A stretch of DNA of 64,000 nt from Stomoxys calcitrans (Eukaryota > Arthropoda > Insecta > Diptera > Muscidae), in assembly GCF_963082655.1 (NCBI RefSeq), contig NC_081552.1, forward strand, positions 71,490,707 to 71,554,706, given 5' to 3'. Within the stretch, counting starts at the first letter, position 1, and every line of letters begins with the position of its first letter. A program made the translations under genes and the position numbers. The notes beneath the pieces are model-generated. The model was given only the letters and a program-made list of their open reading frames with translations, was not told where the DNA came from and ran no database searches. Below, piece after piece: positions 32,501 to 47,500 of the stretch.

Positions 32501-35500
32501 CCTGTTCCTTAGAATATGGTTTATCCCGTCTCTAAGGGCCGGGCCCACCAGGTACTGGTCTAAGGATTGGATCAGAGTGTCGGTCCGCACATTATTAAAA
32601 GCCCCCTCGATGTCAATGCATACCGCCAGGGCATACGTTTTGGCATCGAAGGATTCTTCTATTCTATGCACAAAATTTCTTCTATTCTATGAACAAAATT
32701 TGTCAAAATTTGAACACATTTCGAACCGAACACTGATTTTGGTAATAAAATTCAATGATTTGCAAGCGTTGCTCGTTAGTAAGTCTATTCATGATGAAAT
32801 GTCAAAGCATACTGAGCATCTTTCTCTTTGACACCATGTCTAAAATCCCACGTGATCTGTCAAATACTAATGCATGAAAATCCTAACCTCAAAAAAATCA
32901 CCCTTTATATAGCCCAATATATAATTATATCTAAGGCCAGATAAAATTATATCCAACGCCAGATATATTGCGGATTTTTTAAAAGAAAGTAAATGCATTT
33001 TTAATAAAACTTAGAATGAACTTTAATCAAATATTCTTTTTTTACACTTTTTTTCTAAAGCAAGCTAAAAGTAACAGCTGATAACTGACAGAAGAAAGAA
33101 TGCAATTACAGAGTCACAAGCTGTGAAAAAATTGATTGATTGTGACTATATGAAAAATCCGCAATTACTTTTTGGGCAACCCAATAGTTATATATAGCAT
33201 ATCTCTTTGGATACAATTATGTATTGCAAATTTTGCCCATGAACGTTCCACTAAGGAACAGGGGCAAACTTCTCGCATATCAATGGGTACAGTCCGATTC
33301 AAATTTAAGCTCAATGATAATGGGCCTCCTTTTTATAGCGGAGTCCGAACGGCGTGCCGAAGTGCGACACCTCTTTGGAGAGAAGTTTAACATGGCACAG
33401 TACCTCACAAATGTTGCCAGCATTAGGAGGGGAATTATGTATAGCAGATATAATAATATCTGGCCCCATATCCAATTACATTTACTAGCAGATATAGTTA
33501 TATATAGCATCAGATATATTTAAATATAATTGGATATGACAGATCCAACATTATATTATCCCAGATATATTTGGATCTGACCATATCAATTTTTATACCC
33601 ACCACCGAAGGATGGGGGTATATTCATTTTGTCATTCCGTTTGCAACACATCGAAATATCCATTTCCGACCCTATAAAGTATATATATTCTTGATCAGCT
33701 TAAAAATTTAAGACGATCTAGACATGTCCGTCCGTCTGTCTGTTGAAATCACGCTACAGTCTTTAAAAACAGAGATATTGAGCTGAAATTTTGCACAGGT
33801 TCTTTTTTTGTCCATAAGCAGGTTAAGTTCGAAGATGGGCAATATCGGACTATATCTTCGTATAGCCCCCATATAGACCCATCCGCCGATTTAGGGTCTT
33901 AGGCCCATAAAAGCCACATTTATTATCCGATTTTGCTGAAATTTGGGACAGTGAGTTGTGTTAGGCCCTTCGACATCCTTCGTCAATTTGGCTCAGATTG
34001 GTCCAGATTTGGATATAGCTGCCATATAGACCGATCTGCCGATTTAGGGTCTTAGGCCCATAAAAGCCACATTTATTATCCGATTTTGCTGATATTTGGG
34101 ACAGTAAATTGTGTTAGGATCTTTGATAACCCTCATTAATTTGGTGCAGATCGGTGCAGTTTTGGATATAGCTGCCATATATTGGGTTGCCCAAAAAGTA
34201 ATTGCGGATTTTTCATATAGTCGGCGTTGACAAATTTTTTCACAGCTTGTGACTCTGTAATTACATTCTTTCTTCTGTCAGTTATCAGCTGCTACTTTAA
34301 GCTTGCTTTAGAAAAAAAAGTGTAAAAAAAGTATATTTGATTAAAGTTCATTCTAAGTTTTATTAAGAATCCATTTACTTTCTTTTAAAAAATCCGCAAT
34401 TACTTTTTGGGCAACCCAATAGATCGATCCCACGATTTCAGGTTTTGGGCCCATTAAATGCTCATTTATTGTTCGATGTCGCCAAAATTTGGGACAGTGA
34501 GTTAAGTTAAGCCCCTCGACATAATCCTTCAATATGCCACAGATCGGTTAAGATTTGGATATGGCTGCCATATAGACCGATGTCTCGATTTAAAGTTTTG
34601 GCCCCATAAAAGGCGCATTTATAATCCGATTTCACTGAAATTTGACACAGTGACTTATGTTAGGCCCTTCAAAATTTTTTTGAAACTTGGGCTAGATCCG
34701 TTAAGATTTGGATATGGCTGCCATATAGACCGATGTCTCGATTTAAAGTTTTGGCCCCATAAAAGGCGCATTTATAATCCGATTTCACTGAAATTTGACA
34801 CAGTGACTTATGTTAGGCTTTTCGAAATCCGCGTCGTATGTAGCTCAGATCGGTTTATTTTTAGATAAAGCTAATAAAAAGACCAATATTTTGTTATACA
34901 CAATTGAACAATGACTTGTTGTTATAAGTATTTGGTCAAAATTGGAACATATTTTGATATAACTGCTATGGGACAAAAGGTATACAATTTTCACCGGATT
35001 TTGATGAAAGGTGGTTTACCTATATTTCCGAGGTGGTGGGTATCCATGTATGTATTTTTAAAGTTTTTAAAGTTTTAAATTATGTATGAAGTAAATTTTT
35101 TAAACCAATTGGCCTCTCTAATGGTGTACCAATATAATATGAATTTTCTTGTATATACAAGTTTTATAACGAATAAAAAAAAAACAATACTAAATTTAAA
35201 TTATTTTAAAGTGTGAAATTTCTTTGACAAAAATTATATGAACATAAATCCGTTGACCTACTTTTGTTGTTAAATATATCTTAGGTTTTAAGCACCCTAT
35301 TGGGTAGCTCATTGCAATTATCAACATTGGCCATTTTTGTGGCTTTTTGTTACATGCTCTGAATGAATGAATGAATAAAAATAATTTATTATAAACATGT
35401 TGGTCTCTTTTGAAACTTACACAGCCAATTGGCGAGCCCTTCTTTCATCAAATTGATCGGTGGACAAGACTATTTTCGCTGACAAATATTCGTTTTCATA

Positions 35501-38500
35501 TTTCTTCAAATGTGATTTGGCCATAGCATCCAGATATTCCACACCACTATAGATGAATAAATGCATTTTATTTTTAGGATAATTCAAATTGACTGTTTGA
35601 TTCAGGAACATATCGAAAAAGGGTACAGGCTGAATGCCAATCAGGGCCAAGGAGACCACAGGTAAGTTTTTCTCCTGCAAATGAACAAAAAGGAGATATA
35701 GAAAACATTTTCCTTGTCATAGTTTTTCGAAATAACTCACTTGCAATTCCAGACGATACTCTTGGCATATCAAACATTTTCGATTAAATGTATTGGCCAA
35801 ATAGTTGGCAAATGCATTCAATTCCACTTTGCTGGGTCCATTGCCATGTATCACACTAGGTGTGCTTAAGAAATTGATATTCTTCAAAGTACCCTTATTG
35901 GTTTCCAAGTCTACATCCAATTTAACATCATCCTTGGCACCATTTAAATTTTGGAATAATTTGGATTCGGTATCCAGTTTAATGCCAAGCTTCTCTCTCA
36001 GTGTCTCATCGAGGAAGGTTTTAGTATAATACAATTGATCATCTTCCAAATCACCCAGGGGTTTTTCCAACAAAGACCACACCTGGGGGGCATAGCCAAT
36101 GAAGGCGCCTGAGTTAAGGTAAGGCGACGCCTTTGGTTCAACCGTGGGATATTTAGAGGCCAATTTGGTATCAGGCCAGCAAAACTTTTCGGCCGAGAAT
36201 AAAACTTTGGCACCAGATTCTTTGAATTTTCGGACAATTTCCGACATGCGGGTGGTGAAGACCACATCATAGCTGAAAGAAAGGGAAAGAATGTAAAATA
36301 TAACCCTGAAGAGCAGAGTGTGAAAATAAATTGCTTACCTGTCTGTAAACATTATCAGGGTATCCTTTTCATCTTTAAATGCTTTAATGGCTTCCCTAAG
36401 GAGATTGACTTTATAGCCACCACCTAGGCCATCCATATCGCCACCTTTCCATTCTTGATCCAGGCCCAGAGGGGTAACCTAAAACATAATCCAACGATTT
36501 CAAAAAATTTCAAATTCTTAAATTAAAAAGATGATTGCAAGTTTATCAGGGCTTAGTTTAAAGTAGCCTTAAAACATACATTCTCCTCTTATCTCTGTTA
36601 AAACAATCTCTCGGCTACAAAGGGGTCATTTCAATCTTGGTTGTCAACGCATATGGATGCTGATAAACAAACGGCAGCATTTTTTTCTTCAGGTTCCCTA
36701 ACACAACTGATTCATAGTTTCCATTCATGGCTTTTTTTATCAATTTCCAATAGGAAACTTTGGTCTACGTGATTCCTGCAATCATGTTCATCATCATATG
36801 CGGCACATACAAAATTGTACAAACAATTAATAATACGTATAAAAAAAAGAAAAATCTGGAACACTAAACAGTTGCATTGTGATGATGTGGTCTAGCTGTT
36901 TTTTTTTTCTTCTTTTCAAAGAAGAAACAACATCGAAGAAAAACAAAAAATTAAAAAAGCAAACCCCAACTGAACATGTGTTTGAAATATGTACAATGGA
37001 AAATTGAAAAAAAGAACATAAAAGTGATAGTAGCCATGAGTTCATTTATGTGTGTGTGGCTATCATTAGAACAATCGATTTGATTCCATTCCCCGGCCTC
37101 AGAACAGCCTCAGCCTCTCTCTAACCGGATGCAATGTAAAGATTTTCAAAAACCATATAAGCGTGGTGTTGATATTTAGGAGATCGGCATACAAAGATTT
37201 AGTGTTTATTGTTAATTAGTACAAACACAAGTTTGGAGGGAATCAGGCTGTAGATATTTTATGACTTTAGGAGGGGCGAAAGCAAGCTTTAAGTCTGAGA
37301 ATTTGAATACTCGATTGTATCAACCCAAAACTCTGGTTTGATGTATCGAAACTTGATTCGTTAAGCCTTTCTTTGGAAAAGTATATTTTGTTTTAATCTG
37401 ATGCTTATTAGACATTAAGAATAACAAACTAGAACATCCAAACCTGAAGTTAAATACAATATATTAAAGGCACGGGGTCTCATTACATTTCAAGAAAAAT
37501 TGGGAATTTCATGTAGACAGGGGGACTAAACTACTTAAATAGCCACATATTTGTAGGTAGAGATAGCAATCCTCGTCATGCTTCATAGGTGAGCCAGCTT
37601 GTTCCGGCCCATAGGAGCGATCGCCGATGGTTATTTAAAGGCGGCAACAGCAAAGTTAGACAGACTTTGGAAGTTTATAAGGTTGCACTCTGAGGGATGA
37701 GTCTAACTCTGAAAGTCTGAACTGTACAGAGAATCCCTGAAGAACTATAACAGCGAAGTAAAATCGTCAAAGAGAGAGTCATGGGCCGGTTTTACGCAAC
37801 GACAGAGAGGATTACTGAGGGAGAATGCAAAAGTACAAAAGCGTGATAAAATTGTCCAAGAGGGCCTCATGGGCCGGTAATTGCAAGTCTATAGTGAGTT
37901 GATCGAGTCTTTTTGGTTTCTCAGTTTGCTCTCTAACTAAATACTAAATTTCCGATGAACATTGCATTAAGGAACAAAGGATACTTCTCTCATTTCAACA
38001 AGTGTAGTCCGATTAAATTTTAATCTTAGTAACAAGGGACCTCCTTCTTATGCCAAGTCCGAACGGTTTGCAACACCATCCAAATGTAGCCAGCATTAGC
38101 AAAGGGGATAACCACCGTTCACGCCGGGGTTTGAACCCAGGCATTCGGCGTCATAGGCATACATGCTAATCTCTGCACCACGGTTGCCTCAGTTTGCTGT
38201 CTAAGTTCTAGCTTCTCACATATCAATGATTCCTATCCGATTCAAGTAAGGGCTCAATGGTAAGGGACCTGCTTGTGGTGTGCCGCAGGGCAGGGCATCA
38301 CACTACCGCTTACATTTTTTTTATGTTCTCGCCAGACTTCGAACCCAAGATGTAAACCTCTACGCTACGGTGGCCTCCGCAGGGTAATCTCTAAGAGCCC
38401 GAAATCCCTACCAGCATGCTTTTACATTAAAGGTTGGTCGGATGACAGACCCTTTCATGACGTGGTAGGCTACGTAGAAGGAAATGGGTTACTTTATTTT

Positions 38501-41500
38501 GCTGGCCTTTTTGCACTGGCTCTGTGATGAACATGAACATCGATCTTCTCCTGGTAAATTGGGTTGATGAAGGCCAGGATTATTAACGTGTCACTTTTGT
38601 AAGACGTTTCTGACCATAGTTCCGATCGCCCCGAGAACATGATGTTGTTGTTGTAGTAGTTTGTTGTGTTCTATCTTTCGTCTGCTTGATTCTGTTGAGT
38701 ATCAAGATCCGGGAACTCTGCGACAAAGATGGGGTGGGTCCACAGGGATCTGGGTGGGTCGAGTGGGTCTGGCTGGGCAGTTAAACCGGTGACGTGTATT
38801 GTGCGGTCCCTGATTACAATCGGGACATACATCTTTCACGTCGGCATCAATCCTTACTCTGTAGGAGTTGAGCCAGAACTACTCTGGTTTGCAGGGGGAG
38901 GTTAATTTCTTCAGGTGACATGGGAGGCGGTCGTTCTCTACAGTAGCCATTTACCGCATCTGCTACCGTGTCTGCATGAATGTTGTCTAGACCTGCTTGA
39001 TATGCCGCTTGATCTAGAGGTTCTCTCTTATAACGCTGAACCTCACGCTCTAGATCATGTAGATCTACCTTAAGGCTTCTAGGCGGAGGATATCCATAAG
39101 ATGATGATTTGGATGGTCTCTGCGATAACAAACCAAAAGGTATTGCTTAGACAGCATGTAGTTATGTCTTCGCACTGGTAGGATTTTTGTCTCCTGATGG
39201 AGGTGGTCCACATGATTTGAGGGCCTTGTTTCTACTTTTGACTTTATCGCAAATTGCTGTGACATGTGGGGAGAATGTGTAAGAGCTGTCAAATGTGATA
39301 CCAAGTATTTTGGGACACTTGATGGTCGGAATCATTACTCTATCGACCATCACAGTCAGCTCAGTATTCACCTCACTCGTATTTGTAATGAAGAAAGTAG
39401 CTGAAGATTTGGTGGCAGATATCTTCAGAGTTCTTGCAGCGAAATATGAGGCAAGTTCATTGAGGTAGACGTTCAACCTATCGCTGATATCAACAATGGG
39501 TGGGGGCCTGATGATCGTACAATCGTCCGCATATGATACGATCTCTATGCCGTCTGGAAGGGGTGGAATGGAGGAAAGGTAGAGGTTAAACAGCCCCGGA
39601 GATAACACTCCGCCTTGGGGAACTCCCTGTTTCACTCTACGGTGCTTCGACTTCTTATCCCTAAATTCCACAAATGACCGGCGACCATACAGATATTCCG
39701 CGACCGAGCGTTTCAGGCCTGGCTGGAAGGACGTGTTGGCAATGTCCTCAAATAGTTTGGCATGGCTGACCGTGTCGAATGCCTTCGATATGTCCAGTGC
39801 CACGAGGATCGTCCTATCACATACCCTGGGCTGATTGAAGCCACGGCAAATGTGTGCGGTGATTGTGCTATGCATTCTTCGAAATCCATGTTGATGCTCG
39901 GTGAGTGGAATTTCTCCTACGAGGCTCGGGAGGAGTAATGCCTCCAGCGTCTTTGCTGCAGGTGAGAGAAGGGAGATCGGGCTGTACGACTCCCCCAAAC
40001 TCGGGTCTTTACCAGGCTTCTGCCCATTTTTCAGACATCGAGAACTTTAAGTGTGTTCAAAGACAGGTTGAGGACAGTAGTAAGGTACTCAACTCCAGGT
40101 AAATCGAGATTCTTCAACATCAATGTAGAGATTCCGTCGGGGCCCATACATTGTGATCGCTGCCCATCGGCTCGGAGACCACAAATACGGCGAATGGCCC
40201 TCCTCCTTGCCCTGTCACTCTTGGGATGCACAAAAATTGACGGTTGAACAACCTGGCGCATCTCTTCGGATCAGTCACGGTTACTTCGCCAAAAGTGACT
40301 GAGATCCTGCCATCCCGTCTACCGGGATTCGAGAGTGACTTAACAGTAGGCCACAGCTTGCCTAAACCTGTGCCTAAGGCTTGCCAGGATATCCCGATTG
40401 TAAACAGGGACCGCACGATACACGTCACCTGTTTAACTGCCCGGCCAGACCCACTCGACTCAGACCTAGATCACCCATCTTAGTCGCAAAGTTCCTGGGT
40501 CTTGACACTCAACAGAATCAAGCAGACGAAAGATAGAAAACAATATACCGCTACAACAACAACAACAACCACAATTCCATGGCCGCCAGTTGTACGTACC
40601 GGATTGATCCGATAAAGTCCTTCATCGGCAAGGATTCAGAGCTGGCAATATTCAGTCAAAAAATTAAATATCAGTGATTGATATTTTTTCGATGGATGCT
40701 TCGCAAAAGTTACATTTTTTGCAAAACTAAACAAAATTAAGCAATCCGACACTGAATGTTTCCTTTAAGATACATTGCGCCTATAGAGGGCGCAATTTTC
40801 ATCCGATTAGGCTAACATATTGTTCAATGATTTCTCTCGTGACTTCCAACTGACTTTATTAACATTGGTTTAATTTGGTCTGTGCATTGATATTGAATCT
40901 ATATAAATCGATCTCCTGATTTTTACTTCTCATTTTCGTTTGGAAGATAGGTGATGGGAAATTAACGATAGTATCAATACTATCGATATTTATTATTAAA
41001 ACTATCGAATGTTTCGATTATCGATAGTTTGCCAGATTTACAAGGGCTGCCGCTTCAATGTACAATACAATGCTACAACAACAACGACCCGTCACTAGAA
41101 GGAGAAAGATTGGTGCAGCTGACGTTCTCTAGAGAGGCTATTTGCGATTCTTTATCACAGACCTACCTAAGTGGAGAAGCATTCGGCGAGAAGAAGACCA
41201 AAATAGGACTGAATGCGATCAACCTATGTCGCAACACTAAATGTATGAGTGGGGGGCCTAGTTCGAAAACGGTGCACTAGATGTTTACGGCAGTGGTCTG
41301 GAATCCAGCTTAAACTATTTAACACGAGGGCCCATCCTCTTTGACGGATTGGACATTGTTTACCTGTGGAGAAAAGGTCTGGATTAGAGGCTTCCGTTTT
41401 ACCTGACCATTTGCATACACAGATGGGTGCAGATTAGATATAAGCAGAGATAAATTCATTAAGTTCCTACGAATAAGGGACGGATGTAATGTCTTTCAGG

Positions 41501-44500
41501 CAAAGGACTTCTAGATTCTGAAGACCCTGGTGCCCGATCAGACTATCATGAAACATGTGGACACTCAACCGCAGGCCTTGTGGGCTGTCTGAGGTCGGGA
41601 CTGGTTAGAAGATTCAAAGAACTTCGAACCATCTAAGTGAATACTGTAGGTTGCAAAATGGTCAAGGCCCTGCTCACGGAGGCGGAGCCTATTTTTGGGA
41701 GTAGGGCGGCCTAAAACTCATAGCTACAAAAACTAAACCAAAATACCTTTCATTGCAGCTTCTTTTTCCATGGTATATCAGACTCGTGGTTCAGATCCAA
41801 ATACCTTTTATTTGAGCCCCATATTCCCACAGTTGATAAATATGTCCTGTTTAGGCATCTTTTGGAGGTAGGACAGCCTCTCATCCTAACTTTTGTGGCT
41901 ATTGGTTATCAAAATAATTATCAATGGGATACTCGGGCTCTCCGAGAAGAAAAGAGTGAAAGTGGTTGACTATACTGATGACATCGTCATTTTGACAGAG
42001 CTGGTATTGTTCTCCAGAAGGAAGAGTATGGCGAGTTCAGGGGTCCGGTTCTTGATGGAGTGGTGCTACCGCGTTCTTGGTAGGCTTAATTCCTGGTCGT
42101 TTTTCTTGATCAGAAATTGAACTGGAGAAGAAACGTTAAGGAGTGAGTCAAGCGGAGCTGAATGCTCTACTACTCACGTCGCAACTCGGTAACAGGAGTT
42201 GGGGACTTAGGCCGAGTACGGTCCACTGGAGGTAACCTGCGATGGTTCGGTCGATCCTCACCTGCAGGTGCCTGGTGAGAAGGTCTGATGGAGAAGGTAC
42301 AGGGTAGACAGGAGTTGGGGATGTAAGCCGGCCCACTGCATGTAACCTGCGATTGCACCGGGCTCTCGAGAAGGTGTGACTATGGAGAAGGTACAGGGCT
42401 TGTCGGGAGAGCGTGTCGGACGTTTTGGACGATAGTGCTTGATTTCTGGTCATCAAGGGGTGAGGGGAACGAAGCGACTGACGAACTGGCCAGGTGTGGG
42501 TCATGGGTGGACTCTGTCACAGCGACTCTGTGTCTACTGTTTGGGATGCTGAATTTTCACTATGATGAATGCGTTGACTCGGCATGGGCTGCGCGGTTGC
42601 CAAAGCCCTGTGGCCGAGGTTCTCCGGAACGAGGACGTCAATTGTTTTCGAGCTGGGGAAGCATGGCCTTGGATTGTTGGTGGGAGTACTGACTAGACAC
42701 TGCAATGTCAGGTCGCTGACATGTCGATGGGCCTGTGACGATGAGGATTTCTGTTCAGCATCGACTCTACCAATGCCCTGCGAGGACGAGAAGGCGTAGG
42801 ATTATAAATGAACATCTGTTCTCTTCACTGAGTCGTTCTGGACTTCTGCAAGGGCCTAGGCGGTCTTTAGTCGGTGAGACTTCTTTCGTGCTCTAATGCC
42901 GATTATCTATATCTTTGTAAAACAGTTTTTTTCTCTTATCTTCTACTTAATTTCTTTTTAGGACAAACACAATGGATTGGCGGGTTTAAAGGTGGAGCGC
43001 CTCACCTCGAATTTGGACATTAAATTTTTGTTTTTAGATAACAAGAGCTCAAACAAAATTTTACTTGAATCGCCCCAACCATCTCCGAGATCTGGAAATA
43101 AGAGTAAAGGCGAGGATCTGCCACCTTTAGATATTAAAAAATTAAGTAGCCTATTTCTACCACGGGATCATTCTGCTTTATTTGCGAAAATTTCAAGAAA
43201 ATCGCTTGAGCCGGTTTTTGAGGCTATATGAACACACAAAAAAACAAATTGACAGATTTTCTGAAAATTTCATTTCTATGGCAAAATTTCTGGAAAATTA
43301 ATTTTTATATGAAATTTATTTTTAATTCAATTTAAAAACCCCATTTCTACACGAAAACTTTGCAAAAATTTCATTTATTTTGAAATTAAAAAAAAAAACA
43401 ATTCGTTTCTATAAGAAAATGTCTGCAAATTTAATTGGTAATAGAAAATTCTATGTAGATTCCATTGCAGGATATTGTCCGGCTATAGACCATTTCGTTC
43501 AATGCTTTCTCTTCTCTTTCTCTTTTTCTATTCCAAATAGAAAAACAAAAAACCTTATTTTTAAAATTAGGCAGAAAAAGTGTTGCCGTTAATAGGATTA
43601 ACTGATTTTTCTAGATCGGGCTTTCGTCTGGCACCACAACCAGACTCATCAGTAGGATCTGTCAAACTTTTTCTCATCGCTTTGTATCTGCGGCGAATCA
43701 CTGAAAAAGGAATGTCTTCTGGGCCGAAAATGTGCTTTAAAGAGTGTTTCACTATAAAAATGCAAAATACTTTCTAATACTTGTTGTGGTCTATGCCATA
43801 CTAAAAAGTTTAGATTAACACAATGGTGGTGAAATGATTGATCGATAGAACGATTTTTTATGAAGCCATAACTCATTAATCTCTATTAGAGCCGTTTGTC
43901 TTATATTGAATACCGAAATATGTAACAAATTGCTTATGCTTCTCCTTCCAAAATTGTACATATTAGTTTAATATATGCATGTGTTTCATTGTCATGGAGA
44001 GTTTTTGTTCAAAATCATTTCAAATGTCAAAAAAAGAGCGCGTTCCATGTCGGTATATAGCACCACAACCGCCACACACATCGAAGCAAAACGTATTTCA
44101 TCTGCCAAATTGCCATAAGCAAACAAAAACAGCCATCAAAAATTCACAAATTCATAAACATAATCTCAAGCTAGTGCAAAAAAAAAAACAAAAAATCAAT
44201 CCAACCGGTATAGGCTAGTGGTGGCATCAATAGATGGGTCGGCTATTTAGCTATTTGAGCTTTTGTTGGCAATCAAAAGGCAGATAGATGATCATTTGAA
44301 TCTTTGTTATAAAACACAGTTACCAACAATAAACATAAATCAAAATACGATAATTAATTATAAATTTGAGAGTTCATGATAGAAATGTTTCATTCATTAA
44401 TGCAGTCTGAATGAGACTTTTTATCATTTGCATATGAAAGTTAAGAGCCAAAAACGGGTTCTAATAATTGACAAAACTAAATACGATGACATGTCGGCCA

Positions 44501-47500
44501 CCGATATTTAAAACAAAAGCAATTGATTTCTTTTGATTGCTGCAAAAAACAAAAAAAAAACTACACCATTTTAGAAGAAACTCTTACCTCTATGTTCCAT
44601 TTGTAACCCATTGAAGTTTTCTTAAAAATATCATTTCTATAAAAAATTGTATGAAAAATTTATTTCTAAAGATTTTTTTAAATCCATTTCTATGCGAAAT
44701 TGTGTCAAAAAGTCCTTCCTATGGGCAGCTTTGTCAAAATTTCATTTTTATGGGAAATTTTCGGAAAAATTTCATTTCGAAGCAAATTTTTGGCAAATTT
44801 TCATTTCTATGGGAAATTTTGTTAAAGTTTACTTGCTATAGGAAATTTTGTTAAACTTTGATTGCTATAGGAAATGTTGTCAAAATTTCATTTCTATAGG
44901 AAATGTTGTCGAAATTTCAGTTCTATACGAAATTTTGTTCGAATTTCATTTCTTAGGAAATTTTGTCAAAATTTAATAAGAAATTTTGTCAAATATCATT
45001 TCAAAGGAAATTTCGTCCAAATTTTCTTCTAAAGAAAAATTTCTGTTCACTAGAAAATTTTGTACAAAATTCATTTCTATAAAAATTTTGTAAAAATTTC
45101 CTTTCTATAGGAAATTTGGCAAAAATTCATTTCTATAGGAAATTTTGTCATAATTCCATTTCCATAGGAAATTTCGTCAATATTTTATTTTAGTGGAAAA
45201 TTTTGTCAAAATTTAATTTCTGTGGAAAAAATCTTGCCAAAATTGTATATAATGGGAAATTGTGTGTTTGTGCTTTCCTTTTTAGGTCTTAAAATCTGAT
45301 TGAGATTCCATTGCAGGAAATTTTCCGGCTTTAGACCATTGTTTAATGCTTACTATTCAAAGAATAATACAGCAAAAAACATTTAAAGTCAGCAAAAAGT
45401 GTGTTGTTGCTAGAAGCATTTGACTGGTTTTCTGTATCGCGATTTCGACCAAGATTTTCGACCAAGAAAAATCATCAGCAGGAGATGTCAAATGGATTAT
45501 GGATGCTTTATAACCATTCCAACTGGAGTAAATTGTAAAGCACACATCTGAATTTGAACAGGGCTTTTTAAGACGACTTGTTTCATAAGCGCAATAGAAA
45601 ACAAATCAAATCTTACTTCCCTAATTGCAAAAAACACAAACTTATTTTGCAAAACTCTTTTGTTCTTCGCACGGCGATCGCCCAACGGTTGATTCTACCA
45701 GTGCTGTTTTTGTGTATAGGCTGTGACCTACACCACATGCGACGTGCCTTTCGTTTGGTTTGTCTGTTTGCGTTTTCTTTTTTTGGTCTTAAAATCTTAT
45801 TGAGATTCCATTACAAGATATTGTCCGGCTTTAGACCATTGTTTAATGCTTTCTATTTAAAGAATAGTATAGCAAAATACATTTAAAAGGCAGCAAAATT
45901 ATAAAAATTTCATTTCAATGGGACAATTTCGGCAAAATTTCATTTCAAAGAAATTTTTCGTTTAAATTTCATTTCTAAGGAAATTTATTCAAAATTTCAT
46001 TTCTATAGAAATTTTGTCAATATTTTATTTCAGTGGGAAATTTTGTCAATATTTTATTTCAGTGGGAAATTTTGTCAATATTTTATTTCAGTGGGAAATT
46101 TTGCAAAATTTAATTTCTGTGGGAAATCCTGCCAAACTTTTATTTTGGGAAATCTTGCCAAAATTTTATATTTTGTCAAAATTTCATTTTTATGGGAAAT
46201 TTCGTCAAAACAACGGGAAATTTTGTCAAAATTTCACTTCATAGGAAATTTTTCAAAATTTTGTTTCAAAGGGAAAATTTGGTCAAAATTTCATTTCCAT
46301 GGCAAATGTTGTCACATTTTCATTTCTATGGGTATTTTGTCAAATTTTCACACATAAGGGAAATTTTGTTATAATTTAATTTTTATCGGAAATTTTTTCA
46401 ATATTTCATTTCTGTAGAAAATTTTGCTAAAATTTAATTTCTATAGAAATCAAAATTACATTTCTATAGAAGATTGTGTCAACATTTAATGTTGTTAAAG
46501 TTTCATTTCTATAGAATTTTGGAGAAAATTTCTATAGAAAATTTTGCAAAAATTTCATTTTTATGGAAAATATTTCATTTCTATAGGAAATTTGGCAAAA
46601 AAAAATCTCATTCCTACAAAAAAAATTCACGAAAAATTCCATTCTTAAGGAAATTTTGTCAAAAGTTTATTTATATAGTTAATGTTGTCAAATTTTTATT
46701 TTTATAGGAAATTTTGTCAACATTTAATTTCTGTAGGAAATGTTGTCAAAATTTCATTTCTATTAGAAATTTTATCACAATTTCATTTTTATGGAATATT
46801 TTGTCAAAATTTCATTTTTATGGGATATTTTGTCAAATTTAATTGTTATAGGATATTTTTTTCAAAATTTCATCTTTATGGGAAATTTTTTCCAAATTTT
46901 ATTTTGTTTGGGAAATTTTGTGAAATTCTATTTGTTACAATTTAATTTTTATTGGAAATTTTGTCAAAATTTTATTTCTAAGAAAATTTTGCTAAATTAA
47001 AATTTAATTTTTGTAGAAGATTGTGTCAAAGTTAAATTTCTGTAGGAAATTTTGTCTAAATTTAATTTCTTTAAGAAATGTTGTTAAAGTTTAATTTCTA
47101 TAGAAAAATTTACGAAAATTTCATTAGGAAATTTTGCAAAAATTTCAATTTCTACATGAAATTTTGCGGAAATTTCATTTCTATTGGAAATTTTATCATT
47201 ATGTCATTTCTATTTATTTATTATTTATATAGCTAATGTTGTCAAATTTTTATTTCTATATTCAAAATTTCATCTTTATGGGAAATTTTTTCCAAATTTT
47301 ATTTTGTTTGGGAAATTTTGTGAAATTCTCTTTGTTACAATTTAATTTTTATTGGAAATTTTGTCAAAATTTTATTTCTAAGAAAATTTTGTTAAATTAA
47401 AATTTAATTTTTGTAGAAGATTGTGTCAAAGTTAAATTTCTGTAGGAAATTTTGTCTAAATTTAATTTCTTTAAGAAATGTTGTTAAAGTTTAATTTCTA

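Noticed and set aside
44587..44625. Possible extra Plod exon ending in a donor-like GAG|GTAAG on the minus strand
   Set aside because: The neighbouring exons at 48219 and 36478 join in phase and match the family without a gap, so no exon is needed here.
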